Under the pieces are notes generated by a model. It worked only from the letters and a program-made list of their open reading frames with translations, was not told the origin of the DNA and ran no database searches. The translations under genes and the position numbers were made by a program. Below, in pieces: positions 1-5,568 of a stretch of 6,497 bases of DNA; the first letter of the stretch is position 1, and each line of letters begins with the position of its first letter. The DNA is taken from positions 1 through 6,497 of the forward strand of contig CAMCQL010000114.1 of the NCBI GenBank assembly GCA_945877005.1, in the 5' to 3' direction. Source of the stretch: Chryseobacterium gleum. Its GTDB lineage: Bacteria > Bacteroidota > Bacteroidia > Flavobacteriales_D > Crocinitomicaceae.

Positions 1-51
1 AGTGGGCATTTAAGCGCCGACTACATCGTCATCCTTAAAGATAAAATTATA

Positions 52-2331
52 ATGTGTCAAAGAAGAAATTTAAAAACAAAATTCTTAATTATTGCCCAAC
101 TTATTCTTCTGGCTCCCGCTATTGCCCAGAACACATTTGAGCACGCCAAATTGTTTATAAATCAAGAAGGATTTGAAAAATATGCCAGATCTGTTGACGA
201 GTTAAATGAGGTGAAGATTAAGAATTACTACAATTATTCTTCAAGTTACGATACCGTTGAAAGAACTGACCAGGAGATAATTGAGGAAGTGTATATCTGG
301 AAACACAACGATAGAATTTTAAAAATCTCAATAATACCATTCTCTCAATCTGGAGATTGGGCCTATTTAAAGGAATTTTATTTTAATCAAGATGGGAGAA
401 TCATTGGCATAGTCGAGACCCTACTGGAACACAATAATTATTGCTACCCCCTTGAAGAGCAAACCGGTTCAATCGTTATCCAATCACACAAGATATTAAC
501 ATCCAATGATGTACAAGAGAGTATAAAGCTCATGGATGCCGAAACAAAAAAGGCATTTAAAAATAAAGAATGTTACACCAAGCATAGATGGGACGGGATC
601 AGATATTATGATTTCGTTCCAAACATTGAAAACTGTAATATTTTTGAAAAAGATTTACAAAATAGAATTACCCAGGCTCAACTATTTGAAGTCGAAAAAA
701 ACGAAATATTAGAATATAGAGACAAACAATTAAACCTTGCACGAATATCTAATAACGGCATGATTCTCGACCTCAATAGAAATAAATTAACAAGCGGAAA
801 CTTTAAAATTCTCGAAACACCAAAAAGGGTATATAATACAAAACTTATTGAATCAAAACCACACGGAATTACATTTCAAAAAATTCATGAATCTTCAAGT
901 AATATTGTCCTTCTGGATGGTCTCTTTCAAGACAAGCTTAACGGAATTTTCACCATTGTCAGTGTAGGCAAATATGGGGACCAAACATCAAAGAACCTAG
1001 GCACAATTAGTCTTCAAGAAGGGCACTTAAAATCTTTAGTTTATGAAAGTCCAAATGATCACACTAGAATCGATTTAGATGATAATAAATTCGATTTTTC
1101 CATAATTGACCTCAACCGTGGTTCAATTGTCACAAATGTTTCACTCCAAAAATTTCAACTAAAGGAGCCACTCACACTAAATGGAGAACTACAAATTCCA
1201 CTTTCCTGCGTAGAAGTGGATTTTGGAAATGATTTTAAGATTAGTGTTACTAATAATGATGATGTTCGTGAGTTTCTAACACGAAATGAAGAGTTGCGTC
1301 AATTTTGCTTAGTCAATGACATTCTTCCGATTCGCATCTTTTCCACCCCATCTAATCTATACATGGAGTTTTCAAATTTCAATGTAAACGTAAAAAAGTA
1401 TTATGAACTAAGAAAGCGCGAAATTTTTGATTATCAAGAGTTATTTGAATATGTTCCTGAGTTTTCATCTTCAAAGGTCAATCTAGATGAGATAAAGCAG
1501 ACGATCTGTGGATGGAATGGCACGGATAAACTTGTCTCGAGTTATAATGACGATAAAGATCAATTCTCAAGGACACGCAATCAGTTAATATCACAGAATG
1601 AGTATATTGTTGACTTTACGTGCAAAGAAGGCTCTTTGAAGAATGGTAAATTTGAAAATCATGCGGTAATAGATTTTGGCAAAACTGAACTGGATAATTT
1701 AAGTATTAGGATTCGAAGAAATCAGACAAGTCTAAATGAGTTAAGAACCAACTTTACAATTAACAAGAAATATTCGTGCCCAATTGCGAATTTTGATCTA
1801 TTTAAAATAGATGAATTGGATCAGAAAGAAGGGTTAATTTCCAATTTAACGGATAAATTAAATAATCAAATTAGATCCGGAATTATAGATGGGGAAGCAT
1901 ATCAATTAATATTTGAACCTTCTTCAATAAAATACTCAGGCGGTGGTGATAAAATATTACTGGACTTTGTTGCTCAAATGAATTTGAAACTTATTGGCAA
2001 TAAATTCAGTTATGATCTAAGAATTGTTGCCACGGACGAAAAGTTAGTTTATACACTTTTTAAATTAAAGGGAGATAAATTGTTGTCCAAGATAGAAATA
2101 TCTTCTAGTAACAGTGACTTGCTTACCGCTCAGAGGGATTGTTTCAATTACGTAAATGGCGAATGGAAAATTCAAAGTAACAAATCAGGCACCATAAATG
2201 ATTCACGAGTATTTAGCTTATTTTGTTTGGACAACTTTATAGATTTTTACAATCCAAAGACACAGACCATGCGCGTGAAATATGATCCGGGATATTTTGT
2301 TTCAAAAATCCTTAGCTATTGGCAGAATTGA
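52..2331 (+). CDS. Large secreted protein of unknown function (759 aa)
   Basis: I do not recognise the family. The N-terminus is a clear Sec signal peptide: basic residues R4, R5, K8, K10, a hydrophobic stretch at about 11-24, and a likely cleavage site AIA|Q after residue 25. No lipobox Cys follows, so the protein is probably periplasmic or exported. The mature part is soluble, rich in Asp/Asn/Lys and predicted mostly beta by eye. It has ten cysteines (for example C131, C174, C195), an even number compatible with disulfides in the periplasm. There are no transmembrane segments, no T9SS-like C-terminal domain that I can see, and no catalytic motif I can name. It ends with a TGA stop. The ATG at 52 is chosen because the signal peptide starts there, although the frame stays open back to base 1. 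The next gene is convergent 55 bp downstream, so this gene ends its transcription unit. Confidence 0.85.
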   Translation: MCQRRNLKTKFLIIAQLILLAPAIAQNTFEHAKLFINQEGFEKYARSVDELNEVKIKNYYNYSSSYDTVERTDQEIIEEVYIWKHNDRILKISIIPFSQSGDWAYLKEFYFNQDGRIIGIVETLLEHNNYCYPLEEQTGSIVIQSHKILTSNDVQESIKLMDAETKKAFKNKECYTKHRWDGIRYYDFVPNIENCNIFEKDLQNRITQAQLFEVEKNEILEYRDKQLNLARISNNGMILDLNRNKLTSGNFKILETPKRVYNTKLIESKPHGITFQKIHESSSNIVLLDGLFQDKLNGIFTIVSVGKYGDQTSKNLGTISLQEGHLKSLVYESPNDHTRIDLDDNKFDFSIIDLNRGSIVTNVSLQKFQLKEPLTLNGELQIPLSCVEVDFGNDFKISVTNNDDVREFLTRNEELRQFCLVNDILPIRIFSTPSNLYMEFSNFNVNVKKYYELRKREIFDYQELFEYVPEFSSSKVNLDEIKQTICGWNGTDKLVSSYNDDKDQFSRTRNQLISQNEYIVDFTCKEGSLKNGKFENHAVIDFGKTELDNLSIRIRRNQTSLNELRTNFTINKKYSCPIANFDLFKIDELDQKEGLISNLTDKLNNQIRSGIIDGEAYQLIFEPSSIKYSGGGDKILLDFVAQMNLKLIGNKFSYDLRIVATDEKLVYTLFKLKGDKLLSKIEISSSNSDLLTAQRDCFNYVNGEWKIQSNKSGTINDSRVFSLFCLDNFIDFYNPKTQTMRVKYDPGYFVSKILSYWQN

Positions 2332-2386
2332 TTATAGATTGTCATAATGAAATTCGGTCGTTTACACTCGAAATCAGAAACATGCA

Positions 2387-2695
2387 TTATTTAAACCGAA
2401 TGTAAGCGCTGTGTGTTTTACTCATTTTTAAATTGGGTTGTTTTCCAAACATCATTAGTTGATACATCGCCGTATCCGGAGTATACAGGTAGTCCTTATA
2501 CCAGATGGCATAAGGTAAACTATCGGGCCCGTTCATTACCTTAACAAGGCTGTGGCTAATGTAGCCTCGTTCATCCTGAGTTAGTATCTTTTCATAAGGT
2601 GTGTTCCTAGCATAGTAGACTCCCCAGAGGAATGAGCCGATCAGTGTGGTAAGGAAAAAGGTGATGCCGATGGTTCTTTTTACTAGTACATGCAT
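2387..2695 (-). CDS. Small single-pass membrane protein (102 aa), unknown function
   Basis: This is an unrecognised gene on the minus strand. Residues about 9-28 form one hydrophobic helix preceded by H2, K6 and R7 and followed by R30, so it may be an uncleaved membrane anchor. The remaining 70 or so residues are polar with many aromatics (a WYKDYLY stretch near the middle) and probably fold outside the membrane. It is convergent with the large secreted-protein gene on its 3' side and divergent from the 124-residue gene on its 5' side. The ATG (complement of 2693-2695) is the natural start because it precedes the basic-hydrophobic N-terminus. The reading is supported by coding-like amino-acid composition, not by homology. 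It could be a small inner-membrane accessory or immunity-type protein, but nothing in the sequence shows this. Confidence 0.6.
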   Translation of the reverse strand: MHVLVKRTIGITFFLTTLIGSFLWGVYYARNTPYEKILTQDERGYISHSLVKVMNGPDSLPYAIWYKDYLYTPDTAMYQLMMFGKQPNLKMSKTHSAYIRFK

Positions 2696-2750
2696 TTTAT
2701 TTACTGTTTATTGGTATTTTTAGATTCAATTTTTTTGAACCGTTATTACT
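2696..2750. promoter_or_regulatory. Short divergent intergenic region, presumed to hold two promoters
   Basis: These 55 very A+T-rich bases separate the starts of the leftward 102-residue gene and the rightward 124-residue gene, so both promoters must lie here or inside the coding sequences. A TTACTTTG at 2746-2753 differs at one position from the Bacteroidota -7 consensus TAnnTTTG, but no TTG lies at the usual -33 distance and the motif runs into the proposed TTG start. No inverted repeat typical of an operator was seen. Confidence 0.3.
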
Positions 2751-3125
2751 TTGTATCACATCAAAAATAGTCTGGAGATAACCATTGAGTATGATCTATT
2801 TGATTGGACTAGAGAATTTCTAGAGTTTGCTGTATCAGTAAACAAACGTTACTTGGTTCATTCAACACCTGACAATGTGTTCTTTTTTATGGACCTTGTG
2901 TCAAATGATACAATTCTATTTAAAGTGGGCTCTCCAAGTACTTTAGCGGATCAGTACATAACAATTTGTCATGAGACTTATTCCGCGGCAGAACATTGCA
3001 TTATAAAGATAATCGGGCCCGATTGTAAAGTGATATCATCTCTTAAAGAAGTTGATTACGTTCAGTTCCAATTGGGATTGCTTTCAAGGAGCATTTATAC
3101 GACTATGGGATGTAATAAAACTTAA
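2751..3125 (+). CDS. Soluble protein of unknown function (124 aa), TTG start
   Basis: I do not recognise this protein. It has no signal peptide or transmembrane helix and reads as a compact cytosolic alpha/beta fold: an amphipathic segment with DWTREFLEF at about 18-26, a hydrophobic strand VFFFMDLV at 43-50, and IIGPDC at 87-92. Cysteines are C73, C83, C92 and C121. The start is uncertain. A stop at 2736-2738 closes the frame upstream, no ATG lies between it and codon 47, and TTG at 2751 is the only common start codon before codon 35. A start at codon 47 would delete the first third of the domain. The stop TAA overlaps the ATG at 3125 by one base, which would allow translational coupling if that ATG were used. 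The gene also contains a 14-bp perfect palindrome. A 5'-truncated gene is the main alternative. Confidence 0.55.
   Translation: MYHIKNSLEITIEYDLFDWTREFLEFAVSVNKRYLVHSTPDNVFFFMDLVSNDTILFKVGSPSTLADQYITICHETYSAAEHCIIKIIGPDCKVISSLKEVDYVQFQLGLLSRSIYTTMGCNKT
3011..3024. repeat. 14-bp perfect palindrome with CGGGCCCG core inside a coding region
   Basis: AATCGGGCCCGATT reads the same on both strands and stands out in an A+T-rich gene. The core CGGGCCCG recurs at 2524-2531 inside the divergent 102-residue gene. In both places it encodes Gly-Pro-Asp, in IGPDC here and NGPDS there. It may be a protein-binding or modification site, or simply shared codon use. Confidence 0.35.
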
Positions 3126-3199
3126 TGTCGCTGAAAATTGATAAAATTCCTAACTTGTCACTACAACTGGGAGGAATACACCATTTAAAACACAAAAAC

Positions 3200-3421
3200 A
3201 TGGGAAGAACATTTTGGATAATTACACTAATCGGTTCAGGATTGGGCAGTTTGACTCTTATCGGTACTTTGATGGGTGCTTCATCGGCTCCACAACAAGC
3301 TGCTGGTGCAGCTATAGCAGTTGCATTCACGGTAATTCCTTACTGCGCGGCTCGTGCAATTTCGGAAATGAAAACTAAAGACTCCGGTACAAATGACCTA
3401 AACAATGCAACTCCAGTATAG
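3200..3421 (+). CDS. Small two-helix membrane protein with SAPQQAAGAA motif (73 aa)
   Basis: Numbered from the ATG at 3200, there are two hydrophobic helices, about 5-25 and 34-54. They are linked by the motif SAPQQAAGAA (29-38), and the second helix ends in VIPYC (45-49) and ARAISEM (51-57). From memory of protein families, this APQQAAGAA plus VIPY..AR arrangement recurs in small uncharacterised inner-membrane proteins of many bacteria, so this is likely a complete member. The tail after residue 58 is polar. The start at 3200 is preferred because the family-like part begins there and the upstream context is A-rich. An in-frame ATG at 3125, overlapping the previous stop as TAATG, would add 25 residues without a clear signal or domain. 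The protein is probably co-transcribed with the 124-residue gene. Its function is unknown. Confidence 0.7.
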   Translation: MGRTFWIITLIGSGLGSLTLIGTLMGASSAPQQAAGAAIAVAFTVIPYCAARAISEMKTKDSGTNDLNNATPV

Positions 3422-3556
3422 CTAGAAACTAGATAACATTCATTTACAATCTTGTCTGCTATCTCTAGAAATACTTATGCGTGGAGTCCAGCACCCACTT
3501 TAATAAACGGGGCAAAATCCGAAAAGCCATACGAGTAGGAAATTGAAATACAAGAA
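3422..3556. other. 135-bp non-coding spacer before the three-gene cluster
   Basis: No open frame of note crosses this spacer. It contains a direct repeat CTAGAAA at 3422-3428 and 3465-3471, with imperfect complementarity between CTAGATA and the TATCTCTAG just before the second copy. It also holds a small palindrome TGGAGTCCA at 3482-3490. None of these forms a convincing terminator with a T-run. The spacer probably separates two transcription units and carries the promoter for the downstream cluster. Confidence 0.4.
3452..3479 (+). promoter_or_regulatory. Weak candidate Bacteroidota promoter for the 3557-4445 cluster
   Basis: TTG at 3452-3454 and TACTTATG at 3472-3479 resemble the -33 TTG and -7 TAnnTTTG elements used by the primary sigma factor of Bacteroidota. 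One -7 position is wrong, and the 17-base spacing is slightly shorter than usual. Transcription would begin near 3485, leaving a leader of about 70 bases. This is a by-eye match only. Confidence 0.25.
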
Positions 3557-3829
3557 ATGGATAGTTACAATCTCAAAGTATTAGCAAACAGAAAATTCCA
3601 ACATTCAAACTTTGTCGGTAGCAAAACAACCTGGATATTTAATGAAGATGGGAGTAAAGTCAATGTGAAAGCGGGATGGTTAGGTATAAATACAGTAAAT
3701 TCTACTATTAATATTGAAAGTTTGGGAATGGGAAAATTTGTTGGGAAAGGTTTTATTCCCCAGAAATTTTCAATAGAAGGTAATCGGATTAAAACAGGAC
3801 CAGTCACTTTAATCGAAATATTTGAATAA
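3557..3829 (+). CDS. Small beta-rich protein of unknown function (90 aa)
   Basis: This is an unrecognised protein with no signal peptide, membrane helix or cysteine. The sequence alternates hydrophobic and polar residues with many glycines: TWIFNEDGSKVNVKAGW at about 25-41, then GMGKFVGKGF around 57-66, suggesting a small antiparallel beta sheet or barrel. The ATG at 3557 is preceded by an A-rich stretch, and a stop at 3536-3538 rules out a much longer N-terminus. It is the first gene of a tight three-gene group. Its TAA stop is only 4 bp from the likely ATG of the zinc-ribbon-like gene, so they are very probably co-transcribed. It is presumably cytosolic. Confidence 0.65.
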   Translation: MDSYNLKVLANRKFQHSNFVGSKTTWIFNEDGSKVNVKAGWLGINTVNSTINIESLGMGKFVGKGFIPQKFSIEGNRIKTGPVTLIEIFE

Positions 3830-3833
3830 TTAT

Positions 3834-4094
3834 ATGGACGTAAATATTAAATGCACAAACTGTGCTCAGATATTAGGTTTTGGCGCGATGACAAAACAAT
3901 CTGTTAAACAAAGCGCTAAACAAGCTTTTAATTGGAAAGTTATGCTTGGTTTACAAAGTATAGAGTGGGTACCTACCTGTGAAGGTTGTGGCAAGTCGGG
4001 CAAAGAAAATTTTTGTTGTCCGAAATGTGAAAGTAAAGAAATTTGGTCAGCAGATATACTAAAGTCAGGAAACATAATTCATAAATGCAAATAA
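3834..4094 (+). CDS. Cys-rich zinc-ribbon-like protein (86 aa)
   Basis: Numbered from the ATG at 3834, metal-ligand-like pairs are C7-x2-C10, C49-x2-C52 and C62-x2-C65, with C61, H83 and C85 near the end. Spacing between the second and third pairs (CEGC...CPKC) looks like a zinc ribbon or rubredoxin-type knuckle pair. C7/C10 with H83/C85 could form a second site across the protein. Between them lies a Lys/Gln/Ala-rich helix (about 20-33) that could be basic and amphipathic. A TTG at 3822 would add four residues and overlap the previous gene; the ATG is preferred. The protein is probably cytosolic, binding nucleic acid or a partner, but no named family is recognised. It is followed after 15 bp by the membrane-protein gene and is probably in the same operon. 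Confidence 0.7.
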   Translation: MDVNIKCTNCAQILGFGAMTKQSVKQSAKQAFNWKVMLGLQSIEWVPTCEGCGKSGKENFCCPKCESKEIWSADILKSGNIIHKCK

Positions 4095-4109
4095 TTAATA
4101 AAAAACAAA

Positions 4110-4445
4110 ATGGAAAATCAATCGAATCAGAATCCTTTAGAGACTAAACAGTCTCTTAATCCTAACATCGCCATTGGCATCGGTCTCAATATTGTTTCTT
4201 GGGTTTTTGCAACAACTGTTGACAACCATAATATGATAATAATAGGTGTTATTGGCTGTCTAATTGGGGCTTTCTTTTGTTTTAGGGCGAAAAATTGGGG
4301 CCTAGTATTTTTATGTGTTATTGATGCCTATCTTTTGTTTGATCTTGGTAAGGATTTAAATAAAATAGATAATGACATGAAGCAATTCGAGCAGCAAATT
4401 GAAGTAGATGAGGATCAATTCAATAGACAGTTTGACGCTTATTAA
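4110..4445 (+). CDS. Three-helix membrane protein with acidic coiled-coil tail (111 aa)
   Basis: This is an unrecognised inner-membrane protein. The first 18 residues are polar (Asn/Gln-rich). Three hydrophobic helices follow at about 19-37, 41-59 and 62-79, separated by very short turns. Residues 80-108 form a charged Asp/Glu/Gln/Lys segment with heptad-like hydrophobic spacing (L83, I86, M90, F93, I97), consistent with a short coiled coil. No catalytic residues are apparent. The ATG at 4110 is preceded by an A-rich stretch typical of Bacteroidota starts. It is the third gene of the 3557-4445 cluster. A perfect 7-bp hairpin lies in its first codons (4139-4156). It could be a scaffold or sensor that works with the two small soluble proteins encoded upstream; this is inference from adjacency only. 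Confidence 0.7.
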   Translation: MENQSNQNPLETKQSLNPNIAIGIGLNIVSWVFATTVDNHNMIIIGVIGCLIGAFFCFRAKNWGLVFLCVIDAYLLFDLGKDLNKIDNDMKQFEQQIEVDEDQFNRQFDAY

Positions 4446-4501
4446 TACATAATACTCCCTCATCATTATCGTCATTTTTAACGCATTCAAAATAGAAGAC
4501 C

Positions 4502-4982
4502 ATGAAAAATAACTCAATTATTTTATTAGTGTCTATTATCTTATTTTCATGAAATAGAAATAAACATGCGGAATCAATTACAATTGACCCTATAACTATA
4601 GAAAAAAAAGACGATCTATTATCAACAAAATATTTAGGAAATTATCACGGAATTAAGCCAAGTTATTTTATAATAAATAAATTTGGTGATGAGATTGTGA
4701 TTAATGGAAATAAAATTCCTGTTCCCATGATTGAATTCAAGTTTATTATAGAAGAAGAAAATGTGGTCAGTTTACAGCAAGTTAATTTTGAAGATAACAG
4801 CAGAGTATGATGACGGAACTTATAAGATCATTTCAGAGGATCGTTTTGCAACCAAAATTGAATGTAATTTGAGCGATTGTAAAGGCTCAAATACTATTTA
4901 TTTGTTAACCATAAATGAAATTGATAGAAACGGCGTTTGTGCTGAAAAAAATGAACCTAAATTTTCAATTGAAAAAACATAA
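4502..4982 (+). pseudogene. Broken lipoprotein gene: TGA at lipobox Cys codon plus frameshift
   Basis: From the ATG at 4502 the frame encodes a short lipoprotein signal peptide (KNN then a hydrophobic stretch ending ILFS). Exactly where the lipidated Cys should be, codon 17 is TGA (4550-4552), one base from TGT or TGC. The same frame then continues through about 83 sense codons (YLGNYHG, then KPSYFIINKFGDEIVINGN) to a TGA near 4808. The C-terminal part continues in the +1 frame (YDDGTYKII..., up to FSIEKT) and ends at 4982. The total span, 481 bp, is 160 codons plus one base, consistent with one extra base around 4795-4805. If intact it would be a secreted lipoprotein of about 159 residues with Cys-containing C-terminal segments. 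The next lipoprotein gene starts 11 bp later, so it was probably the first gene of that operon. Sequencing error could explain one or both lesions. Confidence 0.65.
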
Positions 4983-4993
4983 GTAGAAACCAT

Positions 4994-5386
4994 ATGGAAA
5001 ATATTAAAAAACATTTTACCTTAGCCTTAATCTCAATGGCTAGTGTTGGATTTGTTGCCTGTAACAGTAATTTTCAATCTGAAAGTTCAGATGGGAGTTC
5101 ATCATACCAAGATGAAACTAAAATAGAAGCTCAAATTGCCGGTACATATTCGGGTACTGATAATGTTGGCATGGAGTCGACAATTATTCTTCGTATTGGA
5201 GGGATGCTTATTATACAGGCCTCTGTTGGTGATGGTACACCCGATTATGGCAATTGGACCGGAACAGCTGATAATTTATCCTTGTACCACAAAGACGCTT
5301 TTGGTAATGATGAATTAATCGGTAATGCTAAAGTCACAGACGAAGGATTACGAATTATTGGTGGTAAATTTTATCGTAGACAGTAA
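4994..5386 (+). CDS. Small lipoprotein with beta-sandwich/barrel-like domain (130 aa)
   Basis: The N-terminus is a typical lipoprotein signal: KK at 5-6, a hydrophobic core about 8-20 and lipobox FVAC with lipidated C23. A Ser/Asp/Glu-rich linker (24-45) follows, as often seen in Bacteroidota surface lipoproteins. The folded part (46-130) is glycine-rich and beta-like: GTYSG at 50-54, GNWTGTADNLSLY at 86-98 and a C-terminal GLRIIGGKFYRR at 118-129. This pattern (GTYxG start, G-x-W middle, final GG-x-F-x-R strand) resembles small lipocalin- or NlpE-like barrels, but the match is not strong enough for a family name. It begins 11 bp after the broken lipoprotein gene and is followed by the structured element at 5412-5534. 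It is probably membrane-anchored in the envelope; function unknown. Confidence 0.75.
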   Translation: MENIKKHFTLALISMASVGFVACNSNFQSESSDGSSSYQDETKIEAQIAGTYSGTDNVGMESTIILRIGGMLIIQASVGDGTPDYGNWTGTADNLSLYHKDAFGNDELIGNAKVTDEGLRIIGGKFYRRQ

Positions 5387-5411
5387 TCAGCTATGACTGC
5401 ACCTACCCAAA

Positions 5412-5534
5412 AGTGGCGGTTCAGTGATTAAATTAGGCTTTGTGCTTCAATCAAAGTTTGTGCTTGGTTAACAGTGAAGTGCTTCGAAATCGCCACTGCG
5501 CCAAGCGCCAAAACGTTGGCAGCAAGCACTTAAC
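5412..5534. repeat. Structured G+C-richer non-coding element, possible mobile or recombination repeat
   Basis: Bases 5411-5520 contain 51 G/C in 110, well above the A+T-rich surroundings, and no sensible open frame. Visible structure: AGTGGCGGTT (5412-5421) pairs with AATCGCCACT (5488-5497), allowing one G-T pair. TTTGTGCTT occurs at 5439-5447 and 5457-5465, with a variant GAAGTGCTT at 5476-5484, giving an 18-19 bp period. AAGTGCTT (5477-5484) is inverted at AAGCACTT (5524-5531). GCGCCAA is tandemly duplicated at 5498-5511. GCCAA-AACG-TTGGC (5507-5520) is a perfect small hairpin. Candidates are a MITE-like repeat, a cassette recombination site, or a structured RNA. The canonical integron pair RYYYAAC/GTTRRRY was not found in the right order, although ACTTAAC at 5528-5534 fits one half. 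It lies between two lipoprotein genes. Confidence 0.55.
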
Positions 5535-5568
5535 TAATGAAAGTTCAAAAAGAAAACACATATAGCAA

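Noticed and set aside
2332..2386. Bidirectional terminator between convergent genes
   Set aside because: Only a 4-bp TTCG/CGAA stem with a long loop is present and no T-run follows; too weak to call.
2690..2770. 27-codon plus-strand frame from ATG at 2690 as the true N-terminus of the 124-residue protein
   Set aside because: It overlaps the start of the minus-strand gene, needs a frameshift to join 2751-3125, and its product is just a low-complexity hydrophobic peptide.
3103..3330. Minus-strand open frame opposite the two-helix membrane protein
   Set aside because: A shadow of the Ala/Gly-rich plus-strand gene; composition (Pro/Ala/Cys-rich) is not protein-like, and the plus strand has a recognisable motif.
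3422..3556. Second copy of the 5412-5534 element in this spacer
   Set aside because: Only a short AAACG...GGCAAAA similarity with a gap; none of the stems or TTTGTGCTT repeats is present.
4550..4552. Selenocysteine or other recoding of TGA at the lipobox
   Set aside because: No GC-rich hairpin follows the TGA as a bacterial SECIS would require, a separate frameshift lies downstream, and TGA is a normal stop elsewhere in the window.
5136..5318. Plus-strand 60-codon frame inside the 4994-5386 lipoprotein
   Set aside because: It is fully contained in a gene with a clear lipoprotein signal and beta-domain pattern; no independent start context.
5412..5534. Canonical integron attC site
   Set aside because: ACTTAAC (5528-5534) fits RYYYAAC, but no GTTRRRY partner lies in the correct order and orientation; the AACGTTGGC motif breaks the GTTRRRY rule. 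Only a non-canonical site remains possible.
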